DNA from: Streptomyces spirodelae
GTDB taxonomy: Bacteria; Actinomycetota; Actinomycetes; Streptomycetales; Streptomycetaceae
Direction of reading: 5' to 3'
Length of the DNA: 64,000 nucleotides
Assembly: GCF_017676385.1 (NCBI RefSeq)
Contig: NZ_JAFFZN010000004.1
Location: 1 to 64,000, forward strand
Both the position numbers and the translations under genes were made by a program. This document shows positions 56,713 to 64,000 of the stretch, piece by piece (position 1 is the first letter of the stretch; each line of letters starts with the position of its first letter). Under the pieces are notes generated by a model. It ran no database searches. It was not told the DNA's origin and was given only the letters and a program-made list of their open reading frames with translations.

Positions 56713-58407
56713 ATGACGGTCCCGAGCGGGGACGGGCACGGTGGGCGGCAGCCTTCGGGCGGACCCACCCAGGTGCACGGCGCCGGCATGCTGTTGCTGG
56801 ACGACCAGGCGCGCATCGTCGAAGTGAACCGTGAGGCCGAGCGCATGCTGGGTTTCCGGGCGGCCGAGCTGCTCGGCGACGACGCCCACGACCGTCTGCA
56901 CCGCGACCAGCACGGGCACACGACGCCCCGTAGCAGCTGCCCCGCACTGCGGGCCTATCACAGCGGCCGGCCGGCTCAGGGGGAGTGGGGCTGGTACGAG
57001 TGCGGCGACGGCACCCTGCTGCCCGTCCGCTGGTTGATCACGCCGTGCCGGACGGCTGACGGCGTCGAGGGCGCGATGATCCTCCTCCACGAGCACGCTC
57101 CAGGCGCGGGCGAGGACGAGCGCGAGGCCGCCGAAGAGGAGCCGCTGTCGGAGCTGGACCGGCTGGCGCTGCTGGCCGAGGTCACGACCACGCTGACGTC
57201 GACCCTGGACGTCCAGGAGGCGCTGCGCCGGCTCACGCGGCTGGTGGTGCCGCGCCTGGCGGACTGGGCCATCATCGACCTGATCACCGAGGGGGACGAG
57301 GTCTGGCGGGCTTCGGTCGTCCACTACGAGGACGGTGACCTGGTCATCCGGGACGACCTCCAGGGGCCGATGCCCCCCATCCCCCAGGAGTCCGGGATGC
57401 CGCTGTCGCGGGCGCTGCGGGGAGCCGCGTCGACGCTGGCGGGGCCCGAGACCTATCAGGGCCCGCCGGACGCGGGCATCGCGGTCGCACAGCGGAAGCT
57501 GTTCGAGGTGACGGGGATGCGCTACGCGGCCATCGCCCCGATCCATGGAGTACGTGAGGTACTGGGGGCGCTCACGCTGGGCCAGGCCGAACGGCCCGAG
57601 CGGGTGGCCGATCTGGCGCTGTTGGAGGACATCGCGCGCCGGGCGGGGCTGGCACTGGAGAACGCGCGTCTGTACCAGCGCCAGCGCCGGGTCACCGAGA
57701 CCATGCAGCGCCACTTGCTGCCGCAACTGCCCCACGAGCCCGGCCTGCAGATGGCCGTGCGGTATGTGGCCGCGCCGGAGGGCTCCGAGGTGGGAGGCGA
57801 CTGGTACGACGCCTTCCCACTACCGGACGAAACGGTGGCGGTGGCGATCGGTGACGTCGTGGGGCACGACGCCGACGCGGCCGCCGCGATGGCACAGGTC
57901 CGCAACATGCTGCGCGCCTACGCCTGGTCGTACGAGGAACCACCCAGCGGCATCGTCGACCGGCTCGACCAAGCCATGCGGAACATGACCGATGCCTCGC
58001 TGGCCACCCTCATCTTCGGCCGGATCGAAGGCGGGGGCGAGGACGGCAAGTCCTGCCGCGTCAGCTGGACCAACGCGGGACATCCGCCGCCCCTGCTGGT
58101 CACGCACGACGGCGCGGCCCAGTTCCTGGACAGCACCGTCGACCCGCTGATCGGCGCGGGACTCGCCGTCGGCCGTGAGGACGCTGCCGTGGAGCTGCCG
58201 CCCCTGTGCACATTGCTCTTCTACACCGATGGTCTGATCGAGTCGCGGTCGCATGCCCTCAGCGAGGGTCTGGACCGGCTGAGCCAGCACGCCGCCGCGC
58301 TGGCTCGTCGGCCCCTCGACACCTTCTGCGACCTGCTGCTCAGCCGCGTCCGGCCCGACGACAACGACGACGATGTCGCCCTGCTCGCCGTACGCAGACC
58401 CGGCTGA
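56713..58407 (+). CDS. PAS-GAF-SpoIIE phosphatase
   Basis: The 564-residue protein has a PAS domain (about 20-140), a GAF domain (about 155-325), and a PP2C/SpoIIE phosphatase domain (about 340-560; GGDWYDAFPL, IGDVVGHDADAA, FYTDGLIESR and DDDVALLAVR for the metal Asp residues). It lacks the GHKL domain of the paralogue at 18056. It probably dephosphorylates an anti-sigma antagonist in a stress cascade. GAGGAG stands 6 nt before the ATG at 56713. Confidence 0.92.
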   Translation: MTVPSGDGHGGRQPSGGPTQVHGAGMLLLDDQARIVEVNREAERMLGFRAAELLGDDAHDRLHRDQHGHTTPRSSCPALRAYHSGRPAQGEWGWYECGDGTLLPVRWLITPCRTADGVEGAMILLHEHAPGAGEDEREAAEEEPLSELDRLALLAEVTTTLTSTLDVQEALRRLTRLVVPRLADWAIIDLITEGDEVWRASVVHYEDGDLVIRDDLQGPMPPIPQESGMPLSRALRGAASTLAGPETYQGPPDAGIAVAQRKLFEVTGMRYAAIAPIHGVREVLGALTLGQAERPERVADLALLEDIARRAGLALENARLYQRQRRVTETMQRHLLPQLPHEPGLQMAVRYVAAPEGSEVGGDWYDAFPLPDETVAVAIGDVVGHDADAAAAMAQVRNMLRAYAWSYEEPPSGIVDRLDQAMRNMTDASLATLIFGRIEGGGEDGKSCRVSWTNAGHPPPLLVTHDGAAQFLDSTVDPLIGAGLAVGREDAAVELPPLCTLLFYTDGLIESRSHALSEGLDRLSQHAAALARRPLDTFCDLLLSRVRPDDNDDDVALLAVRRPG

Positions 58408-58675
58408 GCCTTCCGCGGGACGGAACGAGCTGTTCGGCCCCGTCTGCCGGACATCCGCCGCTTGAGGGGCTCGGTGGAACGCCCCCACCGGCTCGGCCAC
58501 CTGCCGGGGGCGACACGCCGGACAGGCGCGAGCCGTAGCGGCGGCGGGCGCGGCGCGGCATGCTGGGGCGCCGCCGGATTCCGGTTGGCGCAGTCGGCGG
58601 CCGATCGGGGCGGACGGGCGGTATCACGCCGAGTGAAGCCGTCGAGAAGGGCAACATCGACACTGGAGAGGCGCG

Positions 58676-60055
58676 ATGGCCACCTCGGTGGTGCTGTTCA
58701 CCCGGGATCTCCGCCTGCGCGACAACTCGCCGTTGCGTGCGGCCCAGGACACCGCCGACGCCGTGGTTCCGCTTTTCGTGCAGGACGATGCCATCTGTGC
58801 CGCCGGTTACGCCGTACCCAACAGGCGCGCCTTCCTCGCCGACTGCCTCGCCGACCTCGACCGTCAGCTGCGGGAGCGGGGCGCCCGCCTCATCGTACGT
58901 ACGGGTGATGTCGTCGAGCAGGTCTGCCGGGTGGCGCACGAGGCCGACGCGCACGAGGTGCACATGTCCGCCGACGTCAGCGCCTACGCAGACCGGCGGG
59001 AGAAGAAGCTGAGTTCGGCGCTGGCAGCCGCTGGTCGGCGGTTGCGTGTCCACGACCGGATGGTCACAGCAGTCGCCCCGGGCGAGATCACCCCCGCAGG
59101 CAAGGACCACATGGCCGTCTTCACCCCGTACTTCCGGCGCTGGGAAAAGGCCCGGCAGCGCCCCTCGCACGGCGCGCCCGCCCGGATCACCGCCGCCAAA
59201 GGCGTCGCCACCGAGAAGCTCCCTTCCCGCCGTCGGATCGAGGGTGTCTCACCCGGGGTCCCGGCGGGGGGCGAGACCGCCGGCCGCAAGCAGTTCGCCG
59301 GCTGGCGGCAAAAGGGCATGGACGCCTACGCGGACCACCACGACGATCTGGCGGGCGATTGCACCTCGCGTCTCTCCCCGCACCTGCACTTCGGGACCCT
59401 GTCGCCCGTCGAACTGGTGGCCAGGGCCCGTGAGCGGGGCGGGACCGGCGCCGAGGCGTTCGTGCGGCAGCTCGCCTGGCGCGACTTCCACCACCAGGTC
59501 CTGGCTGCCAGACCGCAGGCCGCCCGGGTCGACTACCGTACGCACGGGGACCGCTGGCGCTCCGCCAGGGAAGCCCGCGATCAGATCGAAGCATGGAAGC
59601 AGGGGCGCACGGGATACCCGGTGATCGACGCCGCCATGCGCCAGCTGCGGCACGAGGGCTGGATGCACAACCGGGGCCGCCTCCTGGCCGCCGGATTCCT
59701 CACCAAGACCCTCTACGTCGACTGGCGCATCGGCGCCCGCCACTTCCTCGACCTCCTCGTGGACGGCGACATGGCCAACAACCAGATGAACTGGCAGTGG
59801 GTGGCGGGAACGGGCACCGACACCCGTCCCAACCGGATCCTCAACCCCCTCGTCCAGGCCAAGAAGTACGACCCGGCCGGCGACTACGTACGGCGCTGGG
59901 TGCCCGAACTGGCGGCCATCGAAGGCCGTGCGGTCCACGAGCCGTGGAAGCTGCGCGGCCCGCACGGGAAGAATCACGCTGCTCCGGACTACCCCGAGCC
60001 CATCGTCGACCTCGCCGCCGCGTCGGAGCGCTTCCGGCGGGCACGCGGGAAGTGA
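58676..60055 (+). CDS. phr: Deoxyribodipyrimidine photolyase
   Basis: This 459-residue class I CPD photolyase has the N-terminal antenna domain (VVLFTRDLRLRDN) and the FAD domain. The latter shows QLAWRDFHHQ, GYPVIDAAMRQLRHEGWMHN and DMANNQMNWQWVAGTGTD, the last including the Trp/Asn residues that hold FAD and the dimer. It repairs UV cyclobutane dimers with light. GGAGAG precedes the ATG at 58676. It follows the phosphatase gene by 268 bp and could be under stress control. Confidence 0.95.
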   Translation: MATSVVLFTRDLRLRDNSPLRAAQDTADAVVPLFVQDDAICAAGYAVPNRRAFLADCLADLDRQLRERGARLIVRTGDVVEQVCRVAHEADAHEVHMSADVSAYADRREKKLSSALAAAGRRLRVHDRMVTAVAPGEITPAGKDHMAVFTPYFRRWEKARQRPSHGAPARITAAKGVATEKLPSRRRIEGVSPGVPAGGETAGRKQFAGWRQKGMDAYADHHDDLAGDCTSRLSPHLHFGTLSPVELVARARERGGTGAEAFVRQLAWRDFHHQVLAARPQAARVDYRTHGDRWRSAREARDQIEAWKQGRTGYPVIDAAMRQLRHEGWMHNRGRLLAAGFLTKTLYVDWRIGARHFLDLLVDGDMANNQMNWQWVAGTGTDTRPNRILNPLVQAKKYDPAGDYVRRWVPELAAIEGRAVHEPWKLRGPHGKNHAAPDYPEPIVDLAAASERFRRARGK

Positions 60056-60119
60056 CCGTCCCGCCTCCCGTTCGAAGCAGGCGACCGCAGTACGCGACGG
60101 AGGTGTCGCGGGCAGCCGG

Positions 60120-61511
60120 CTACCGGTCGTCGTCGGCGCCCGTGCCCGTGCCCTCGCCCAGGACCAGGGTGTCGACGAGTTCCAGCACTTGGTCGAGGGC
60201 GGCGAGACCCTCGCGGGTCTCCGCGTCGGTGATGGTGCAGGGCGGGACGAGGTGGATGCGGTTGGAGTTGCTGAAGGGGAGCAGGCCCAGCTTCTTCGCG
60301 GTGCGGACGGCCTCGGCCATCACCGGGCTGCTGCCGCCTGTCGGTGCCACGGGCTGCCTGGTGTGCCGGTCGGCGACCAGTTCGACGGCCCAGAAGACAC
60401 CGCGGCCGCGGACCTCTCCCACGCTGGGGTGCCGCTCGGCGAGCCGGTCGAGTTCCGGCCCGATGACCTCGGTTCCGATGCGCCGGGCGTTGTCCAGGAT
60501 GCCGTCACGTTCCATGACGGTGATGGCGGCAGCGGCTGCCGCGCACGCCAGCGGGTGGCCGGAGTAGGTGAGGCCACCGGGGTAGGCGCGGTGGGCGAAG
60601 TGGTCGGCGACCCGGTCCCCGAGGGCGACACCGCCGAGCGGCACATAGCCCGAGTTGACGCCCTTGGCGAAGGTCAGCAGGTCGGGGACCACACCTTCGT
60701 CGCCGCAGACGAACCAGGCACCGGTACGGCCGAACCCGGTCATCACCTCGTCGACGATGAGCATGATGCCGTATCGGTCGCACAGTTCGCGTACGCCGGC
60801 GAGATAGCCGGGTGGAGGGAGCATGATCCCGGCGGTGCCGGGGATTGCCTCCAGCAGGACCGCCGCGACCGTCTGCGGGCCCTCCAGCTCGATGACCTGT
60901 TCGAGATGAGCGAGCGCGCGCCGGCACTCCTCCGCCTCTGTCGTCGCGTCGAAGTGGCTGCGGTAGAGGTACGGGCCGAAGAAGTGGACCACGCCCGAGT
61001 CGCCGTTGTCGTTGGGCCAGCGGCGCGGGTCGCCGGTCAGGTTGATCGCGGTCTGCGTTCCGCCGTGGTAGGAGCGGTAGCGGGTCAGCACCTTGGGGCG
61101 GCCGGTGACCAGCCGGGCCATACGTACGGCGTGCTCGTTGGCGTCGGCGCCGCCATTGGTGAAGAAGACCCGGTCCAGGTCGCCGGGGGTGCGCTCACAG
61201 ATCAGGCGGGCCGCTTCGGAGCGCTGGTCGTTGGCGTGCTGCGGGGCGACGGTGGCCAGGGTACGGGCCTGGTGGGCGATCGCCTCGACGACGTAGGGGT
61301 GCTGGTGACCGATGTTGGTGTTCACCAGCTGGGAGGAGAAGTCGAGCAGCCGGTTGCCTTCGCCGTCCCAGATGTAGGAGCCCTCGGCGCGGGTGACGAC
61401 CATCGGGTCGAGTTCGGCCTGCGCCGACCAGGAGTGGAAGACGTGGCGGCGGTCGAGCTCGTAGGTCCGGGCGACGGCGCGGCTGTTGAGCTCGTGCTGG
61501 ACGAGGGTCAT
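60120..61511 (-). CDS. Class III (omega) aminotransferase
   Basis: The 463-residue PLP enzyme has the class III layout: FTNGGADANEHAVRMAR for phosphate binding, the SYHGGTQTAINLTG segment, the cofactor Asp in LIVDEVMTGFGRTG, and Lys in LTFAKGVNSGYVPLGG. It lies 14 bp after an MmsA-type semialdehyde dehydrogenase gene. The pair fits transamination of beta-alanine, beta-aminoisobutyrate or GABA-like amines to a semialdehyde. AAGGAG stands 10 nt before the ATG. Confidence 0.92.
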   Translation of the reverse strand: MTLVQHELNSRAVARTYELDRRHVFHSWSAQAELDPMVVTRAEGSYIWDGEGNRLLDFSSQLVNTNIGHQHPYVVEAIAHQARTLATVAPQHANDQRSEAARLICERTPGDLDRVFFTNGGADANEHAVRMARLVTGRPKVLTRYRSYHGGTQTAINLTGDPRRWPNDNGDSGVVHFFGPYLYRSHFDATTEAEECRRALAHLEQVIELEGPQTVAAVLLEAIPGTAGIMLPPPGYLAGVRELCDRYGIMLIVDEVMTGFGRTGAWFVCGDEGVVPDLLTFAKGVNSGYVPLGGVALGDRVADHFAHRAYPGGLTYSGHPLACAAAAAAITVMERDGILDNARRIGTEVIGPELDRLAERHPSVGEVRGRGVFWAVELVADRHTRQPVAPTGGSSPVMAEAVRTAKKLGLLPFSNSNRIHLVPPCTITDAETREGLAALDQVLELVDTLVLGEGTGTGADDDR

Positions 61512-61525
61512 GGCGGGTGTCTCCT

Positions 61526-63031
61526 TCAGGCCGTCTGCGGGAAGCCGAGGTCGAGGCCGGCCTGGCTCGGGGCACGCCAGCGGGTGGTGACGACCTTGCC
61601 GCGGGTGAAGAAGTGCACGCCCTCGGTGCCGTGCGCATGGGTGTCGCCGAACAGCGAGCTCTTCCAGCCGCCGAAGCTGTAGTAGGCCATCGGCACCGGG
61701 ATCGGCACATTGACGCCGACCATGCCGACCTCGACCTCGTTCTGGAAGCGCCGCGCCGCGCCGCCGTCGTTGGTGAAGATCGCCGTCCCGTTGCCGTACG
61801 GATTGGAGTTGATCAGCTCAAGGGCCTCGTCGTAGGACTCGGCGCGCAGGACGGACAGGACGGGCCCGAAGATCTCGTCCGTGTAGCAGCTCATCCGGGT
61901 GGTGACGTGGTCGAGCAGCGTGGGCCCGAGCCAGAAGCCGTCCTGGCCGCCGTCGGCGCGGACCTGGCGGCCGTCCACGACCAGCCGCGCGCCGTCCCGC
62001 TCGGCCTGGTCGATGTAGGAGGCCACCCGGTCGCGGTGCGCTGCGGTCACCAGCGGCCCCATGTCGCAGCCCCGGGTGCCGTCGCCGGTCCTGATGCCCC
62101 GGGCCCGCTCGGCGATCTTCGCGACCAGTTCGTCCGCGACGGCGCCGACGGCCACCACGGCCGAGATCGCCATACAGCGCTCACCGGCCGAGCCGAATCC
62201 GGCGTTGACCATGGCGTCGGCGGCCTGGTCGAGATCGGCGTCGGGCAGCACGACAGCGTGGTTCTTGGCCCCGCCCAGGGCCTGGACCCGCTTGCCGTTG
62301 GCGGTCCCTGTGGCGTACACGTGGCGGGCGACGGGGGTGGAGCCGACGAAGCTGACGGCCTTGACCGACCGGTGGGACAGCAGGGTGTCGACCGCCGCCT
62401 TGTCACCCTGGAGCACGTTGAAGACGCCGGGGGGCAGCCCTGCCTCCGCCCACAGCTCGGCCAGCCACAGCGCCGCCGACGGTGCCTTCTCACTCGGCTT
62501 GAGCACCACGGTGTTGCCGGCCGCGATGGCCACCGGGAAGAACCACATGGGCACCATCGCGGGGAAGTTGAACGGGGCGATGATGCCGACCACCCCGAGC
62601 GGCTGCCGGACCGAGTGCACATCCACCTCGCTCGAGGCGTTCTCGCTGAAGGCGCCCTTGAGCAGGTGTGGCATGCCACAGGCGAACTCCACGACCTCCT
62701 GGCCGCGGGTCACCTCGCCCAGCGCGTCGGACAGGACCTTGCCGTGCTCCGCTGTGATGATCCGGGCGAGCTCGTCCTTGCGCTGGTTGAGCAGTTCGCG
62801 GAAGCGGAAGACGATCGCGACACGCTTGGCCAGCGACGTGTCCCGCCAGGCCGGAAAGGCTGCCGCGGCCGACTCGATCACGGTGCGGGAGTCCGTCTCG
62901 TGGGCCAGGGCCACCTCGCGGGCGACCGCGCCGGTCGCCGGATTGGTCACTGCGGCGGCACGTCCGCTCGTACCCGGGAACGCCTTGTTGTCGACCCAAT
63001 GCCCGACCCGGGTCACCTCGCTGGTCACCAC
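61526..63031 (-). CDS. mmsA: CoA-acylating methylmalonate/malonate semialdehyde dehydrogenase
   Basis: The 501-residue aldehyde dehydrogenase has the MmsA marks: NPATGAVAREVALA at the start, GIIAPFNFPAMVPMWFFPVA, FVGSTPVARHVYATG, and the catalytic Cys in GSAGERCMAISAVVAVG. It turns (methyl)malonate semialdehyde, NAD and CoA into propionyl- or acetyl-CoA and CO2. It is the likely next step after the aminotransferase encoded downstream. GTG at 63031 with GAGG upstream; a second GTG follows directly. Divergent from the PucR-type gene. Confidence 0.93.
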   Translation of the reverse strand: MVTSEVTRVGHWVDNKAFPGTSGRAAAVTNPATGAVAREVALAHETDSRTVIESAAAAFPAWRDTSLAKRVAIVFRFRELLNQRKDELARIITAEHGKVLSDALGEVTRGQEVVEFACGMPHLLKGAFSENASSEVDVHSVRQPLGVVGIIAPFNFPAMVPMWFFPVAIAAGNTVVLKPSEKAPSAALWLAELWAEAGLPPGVFNVLQGDKAAVDTLLSHRSVKAVSFVGSTPVARHVYATGTANGKRVQALGGAKNHAVVLPDADLDQAADAMVNAGFGSAGERCMAISAVVAVGAVADELVAKIAERARGIRTGDGTRGCDMGPLVTAAHRDRVASYIDQAERDGARLVVDGRQVRADGGQDGFWLGPTLLDHVTTRMSCYTDEIFGPVLSVLRAESYDEALELINSNPYGNGTAIFTNDGGAARRFQNEVEVGMVGVNVPIPVPMAYYSFGGWKSSLFGDTHAHGTEGVHFFTRGKVVTTRWRAPSQAGLDLGFPQTA

Positions 63032-63166
63032 TGACCGCCTCGCTCTCGCTCGATACCTCACTGCGGCACGGGCCGGACACCGGGGAGCCGTCCGACGGCC
63101 CGGCCCGGCCCACAGTGAGGCTGCCAGTGGGGGCGCCGACAGTCTGTACAGCAGGGCGGCAAGTTT

Positions 63167-63181
63167 TTTACGATGTGTAAA
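63167..63181. promoter_or_regulatory. Promoter and operator-like palindrome before the PucR-type gene
   Basis: TACGAT at 63169-63174 ends 6 nt before the ATG, so the transcript is probably leaderless, and no ribosome site is present. It is overlapped by the inverted repeat TTTAC-N5-GTAAA (63167-63181), a likely regulator site. Confidence 0.45.
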
Positions 63182-64000
63182 TGCAGCCGACCGTACGGGA
63201 AGTCCTCCAGCTGTCAGCGCTGGCCGCCGGGCGGCCGCGCGTCGTCGGCGGCCGTGACCACCTCGACCGTCCGGTCAGATGGGTGCACATCAGCGATCTT
63301 CCCGACCTCACCGACCTGCTGGAGGGCGGCGAACTCGTACTGACCACCGGCCTTCCCCTGGTCGACGGCGGTCCCCGGGCCGAGGCGTATCTGAGCATGC
63401 TGGCAGCCCAGGACGTGGCTGGTGTCGTCGTCGAGCCGGGCACCCACATCGAGGACCTGCCCGCACACCTCGGAGCCCTCGCCGACTCCCTCTCGCTGCC
63501 CGTGGTGACCCTGACCGGCAGAATCCGATTCGTCGAGGTCACTCAGCAGGTGCACCGGCTGATCGTGGCCGAGCAGTACGAGGAGGTCGAGTTCGCCCGC
63601 ACCACCCACGAGGTCTTCACCTCGCTCAATCTCGCCGGGGCCTCCACCACTGACATCGTCACCCGCGCGGCACAGACCCTCGGTGCCCCGCTCGTCCTGG
63701 AAGATCTCAGTCGCCATGTGCTGGCCTTCTGCGCCCTGGACACCTCGACCACCGCTCTCCTGCACCGCTGGGCGGAACGCTCCCGCCTCCACGACGCGGC
63801 GACCGACAACCCGGCCACCGGCCGTGCAGCCACCGGCCGTGCGGCCACCGGCCGTGCGGGCACCCTCGCCTGGCCCGCTGTCCCGGTGGGCGTCGGCTCC
63901 GAGCGCTGGGGCCGCCTCGTACTGCCCGCGCAGACCCGGGAGACCTCTCGCGTGCGGATGGTCCTGGAGCGCGCGGCGCAGTCCCTCCAACTGCACCGGA
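63181..64000 (+). CDS. PucR-family transcription regulator (partial, cut by window end)
   Basis: The first 273 residues are visible. Residues 1-130 are the PucR N-terminal ligand domain (TVREVLQLSALAAGRPRVVGG, HISDLPDLTDLLEGGELVLT, VTLTGRIRFVEVTQQVHRLI). The GAF-like middle follows. The C-terminal helix-turn-helix lies beyond the window. PucR-type activators usually control adjacent catabolic genes, here most likely mmsA and the aminotransferase gene. A 15-bp triplicate inside the gene adds Thr-Gly-Arg-Ala-Ala repeats. Confidence 0.9.
   Translation, partial: MQPTVREVLQLSALAAGRPRVVGGRDHLDRPVRWVHISDLPDLTDLLEGGELVLTTGLPLVDGGPRAEAYLSMLAAQDVAGVVVEPGTHIEDLPAHLGALADSLSLPVVTLTGRIRFVEVTQQVHRLIVAEQYEEVEFARTTHEVFTSLNLAGASTTDIVTRAAQTLGAPLVLEDLSRHVLAFCALDTSTTALLHRWAERSRLHDAATDNPATGRAATGRAATGRAGTLAWPAVPVGVGSERWGRLVLPAQTRETSRVRMVLERAAQSLQLHR
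63814..63858 (+). repeat. Three 15-bp tandem copies inside the PucR-type gene
   Basis: GCCACCGGCCGTGCA and two copies differing at the last base follow each other in frame, adding ATGRA repeats to a loop between domains. The unit length keeps the frame, so copy number can vary without inactivating the gene. Confidence 0.85.

Overview
The window is about 72% GC, with GTG and TTG starts, many 4-nt ATGA/GTGA gene overlaps, a conservon (cvnABCDE), SpoIIE-type phosphatases with PAS/GAF sensors, and secreted plant-polysaccharide hydrolases. All of this points to Streptomyces or a close relative, and to an accessory part of the chromosome. I saw no rRNA, tRNA, CRISPR array or intact insertion sequence. 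The last gene runs off the right edge. All family assignments come from reading translated motifs; no database search was run.

Left part (1-22 kb). A secreted class A beta-lactamase-like serine hydrolase is followed by a P450/sesquiterpene synthase pair. Next is a five-gene conservon whose P450 is of the CYP157 kind and lacks the ExxR motif. An HNH nuclease lipoprotein with a coupled small partner follows, then a solitary cytochrome oxidase subunit I with a small membrane protein. Further on are a cold-shock gene, a LacI regulator facing a trehalose-6-phosphate phosphatase/GH15 fusion (a matching palindrome lies upstream of each), a SpoIIE phosphatase and argG, whose promoter suggests a leaderless transcript under an ARG box.

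Centre (22.2-30.1 kb), the main discovery candidate. Two divergent operons carry a near-complete gene set for vitamin E-type chromanols. The minus operon holds a methyltransferase, a UbiA prenyltransferase, a polyprenyl diphosphate synthase and a tocopherol-cyclase-family protein. The plus operon holds 4-hydroxyphenylpyruvate dioxygenase, a UbiE-type C-methyltransferase and a geranylgeranyl reductase. The route read from it is 4-hydroxyphenylpyruvate to homogentisate, prenylation with a (reduced) polyprenyl diphosphate, ring methylation and chroman ring closure. Tocopherol synthesis is classically known from plants, algae and cyanobacteria. A VOC protein and a UvrA-like tandem ABC ATPase of the drug-resistance type follow.

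Right-centre (33-49 kb). After small genes (VOC, hemerythrin-like, two small hypotheticals and a LanC relic) comes a second candidate system at 36.3-44.5 kb. Its genes are a benzoylformate-decarboxylase-like ThDP enzyme, a GlcD-type FAD 2-hydroxyacid dehydrogenase, an atypical P450, a lipase-like hydrolase, an alpha-dioxygenase-family heme peroxidase and a WXG-like small protein. Together they could release a fatty acid, oxygenate its alpha carbon and shorten it by one carbon. Next come a GH12 glucanase and PL3 pectate lyase preceded by a 22-bp perfect hairpin, a cold-shock gene remnant, a DEAD-box helicase and a GvpU-like protein.

Right part (49-64 kb). This holds a sulfotransferase, a membrane PI-PLC-like phosphodiesterase, a GT1 glycosyltransferase, a truncated phosphotransferase gene, a PutP symporter, a second SpoIIE phosphatase, a photolyase, and a class III aminotransferase plus MmsA-type semialdehyde dehydrogenase (likely beta-alanine or related amino-acid catabolism). 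The last pair is divergent from a PucR-type regulator cut by the window end.
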